Below, in pieces: positions 63,734 to 64,000 of a stretch of DNA of 64,000 nt. Source of the DNA: VAZQ01 sp963758945 (GTDB taxonomy: Bacteria > Pseudomonadota > Alphaproteobacteria > Rhizobiales > Xanthobacteraceae). The first letter of the stretch is position 1; each line of letters opens with the position of its first letter. The stretch lies in contig CAVWXY010000011.1 in NCBI GenBank assembly GCA_963758945.1, positions 186,001 to 250,000 on the forward strand. The letters run 5' to 3'. The translations under genes and the position numbers were made by a program. Below the pieces are notes generated by a model, which had not been told where the DNA came from, did no database searches, and saw only the letters and a program-made list of their open reading frames with translations.

Positions 63734-64000
63734 CTAAGCTCGATACATGTGACGATACTCACGCGGGACACGCACCCACGGAACGAAGCCTTTCGGCGGT
63801 TCCAATAGCCAGCGATGATTGTCGGGCAACAGGCCGGAGGCGTAGTAGCCTGCTCTTGCCAGCCACTGTTTTGCGAGCCCAAATCCCTTTGTCAGTGCTC
63901 CGCGCATCGTGATCGGGTAGAACGTGTCCTGCTTCACTTCCTTTGTCAACGCGTCGCGCCAGGACGCATCGGCCAGCGCGAGAACTTCCGGCGGCGTCGA
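63734..64000 (-). CDS. Unrecognised protein, cut by right window edge
   Basis: The frame is open from the window edge to a stop at 63734, giving the last 88 residues: PEVLALADASWRDALTKEVK, DTFYPITMRGALTKGFGLAK, QWLARAGYYASGLLPDNHRW and FVPWVRVPREYRHMYRA. I do not recognise the family. An internal ATG at 63949 exists, but the coding pattern continues upstream of it. It is the upstream neighbour of the GNAT gene on the same strand. Confidence 0.6.
   Translation of the reverse strand, partial: STPPEVLALADASWRDALTKEVKQDTFYPITMRGALTKGFGLAKQWLARAGYYASGLLPDNHRWLLEPPKGFVPWVRVPREYRHMYRA

Overview
This window reads as high-GC alphaproteobacterial chromosome, most likely a member of the Hyphomicrobiales (Nitrobacteraceae or Xanthobacteraceae type). 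That placement is inferred from the look of the small hypothetical proteins, the XRE regulator, the DUF5681 protein, the lipoprotein family and the mix of insertion sequences. No rRNA, tRNA or other marker fixes the genus. Both ends are cut inside genes.

Layout. (1) 1-9.7 kb is a nucleotide-sugar and surface-polysaccharide block: a DegT-type aminotransferase (cut by the left edge), a Gfo/Idh sugar-nucleotide dehydrogenase, a UDP-glucuronate 4-epimerase, an epimerase-glycosyltransferase fusion, a UDP-HexNAc 6-dehydrogenase, a frameshifted manC, remnants of ugd and gmd, and a YbhN/LPG-synthase-type membrane protein. (2) 9.7-24.3 kb is a scrapyard of mobile elements: an IS1182-like element inserted in an IS256-like element with a visible target duplication, a 2.6-kb IS with near-perfect ends, and fragments of IS1380, IS256, IS66 and an ERF recombinase gene. 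Small phage-like or accessory genes lie between them, several ended by in-frame stops, together with a cis-prenyltransferase and an SH3 membrane protein. (3) 24.3-28.7 kb holds an SGNH hydrolase, a Wzx-like flippase, two small unknown genes and a secreted collagen-like protein. (4) 28.8-33.2 kb is a phage or integrative-element recombination module on the minus strand (YqaJ exonuclease, ERF annealase fused to an HNH-like domain, P-loop ATPase) with a divergent XRE regulator and an inverted-repeat operator candidate, next to a truncated IS630. (5) 34.4-43.7 kb holds a lipoprotein, a tail-anchored protein, a methyltransferase, an internally deleted asparagine-synthase-like gene, and a two-gene membrane cassette (small TM protein plus about 668-residue multi-pass protein) present twice in inverted orientation around a two-domain oxidoreductase; one copy is frameshifted. 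(6) 44-64 kb is a nearly continuous minus-strand glycan operon: FkbM methyltransferase, WecB, GT4, NeuB/LegI-like synthase, LegC-like aminotransferase, two GDP-mannose-dehydratase-family genes (one frameshifted), two unrecognised GT-B-like proteins, asparagine synthase, a third such protein, GT2, a capsule-type protein, a GNAT acetyltransferase and a broken formylglycine-enzyme-like gene.

How it may work together (inference): the window encodes production of unusual sugars for a cell-surface glycan. The left block suits a UDP-2,3-diamino-2,3-dideoxy uronic acid route (6-dehydrogenase, 3-dehydrogenase, 3-aminotransferase, with WecB as possible 2-epimerase). The right block suits a nonulosonic or 4-amino-6-deoxy sugar route (LegC, LegI, GNAT) and a GDP-6-deoxyhexose route (Gmd). 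The asparagine synthase could amidate uronic acids, as WbpS is proposed to do. Glycosyltransferases, a flippase and multi-pass membrane proteins would assemble and export the chain. Several biosynthetic genes carry single frameshifts, so either the locus is decaying or the assembly has indel errors; reads would decide.
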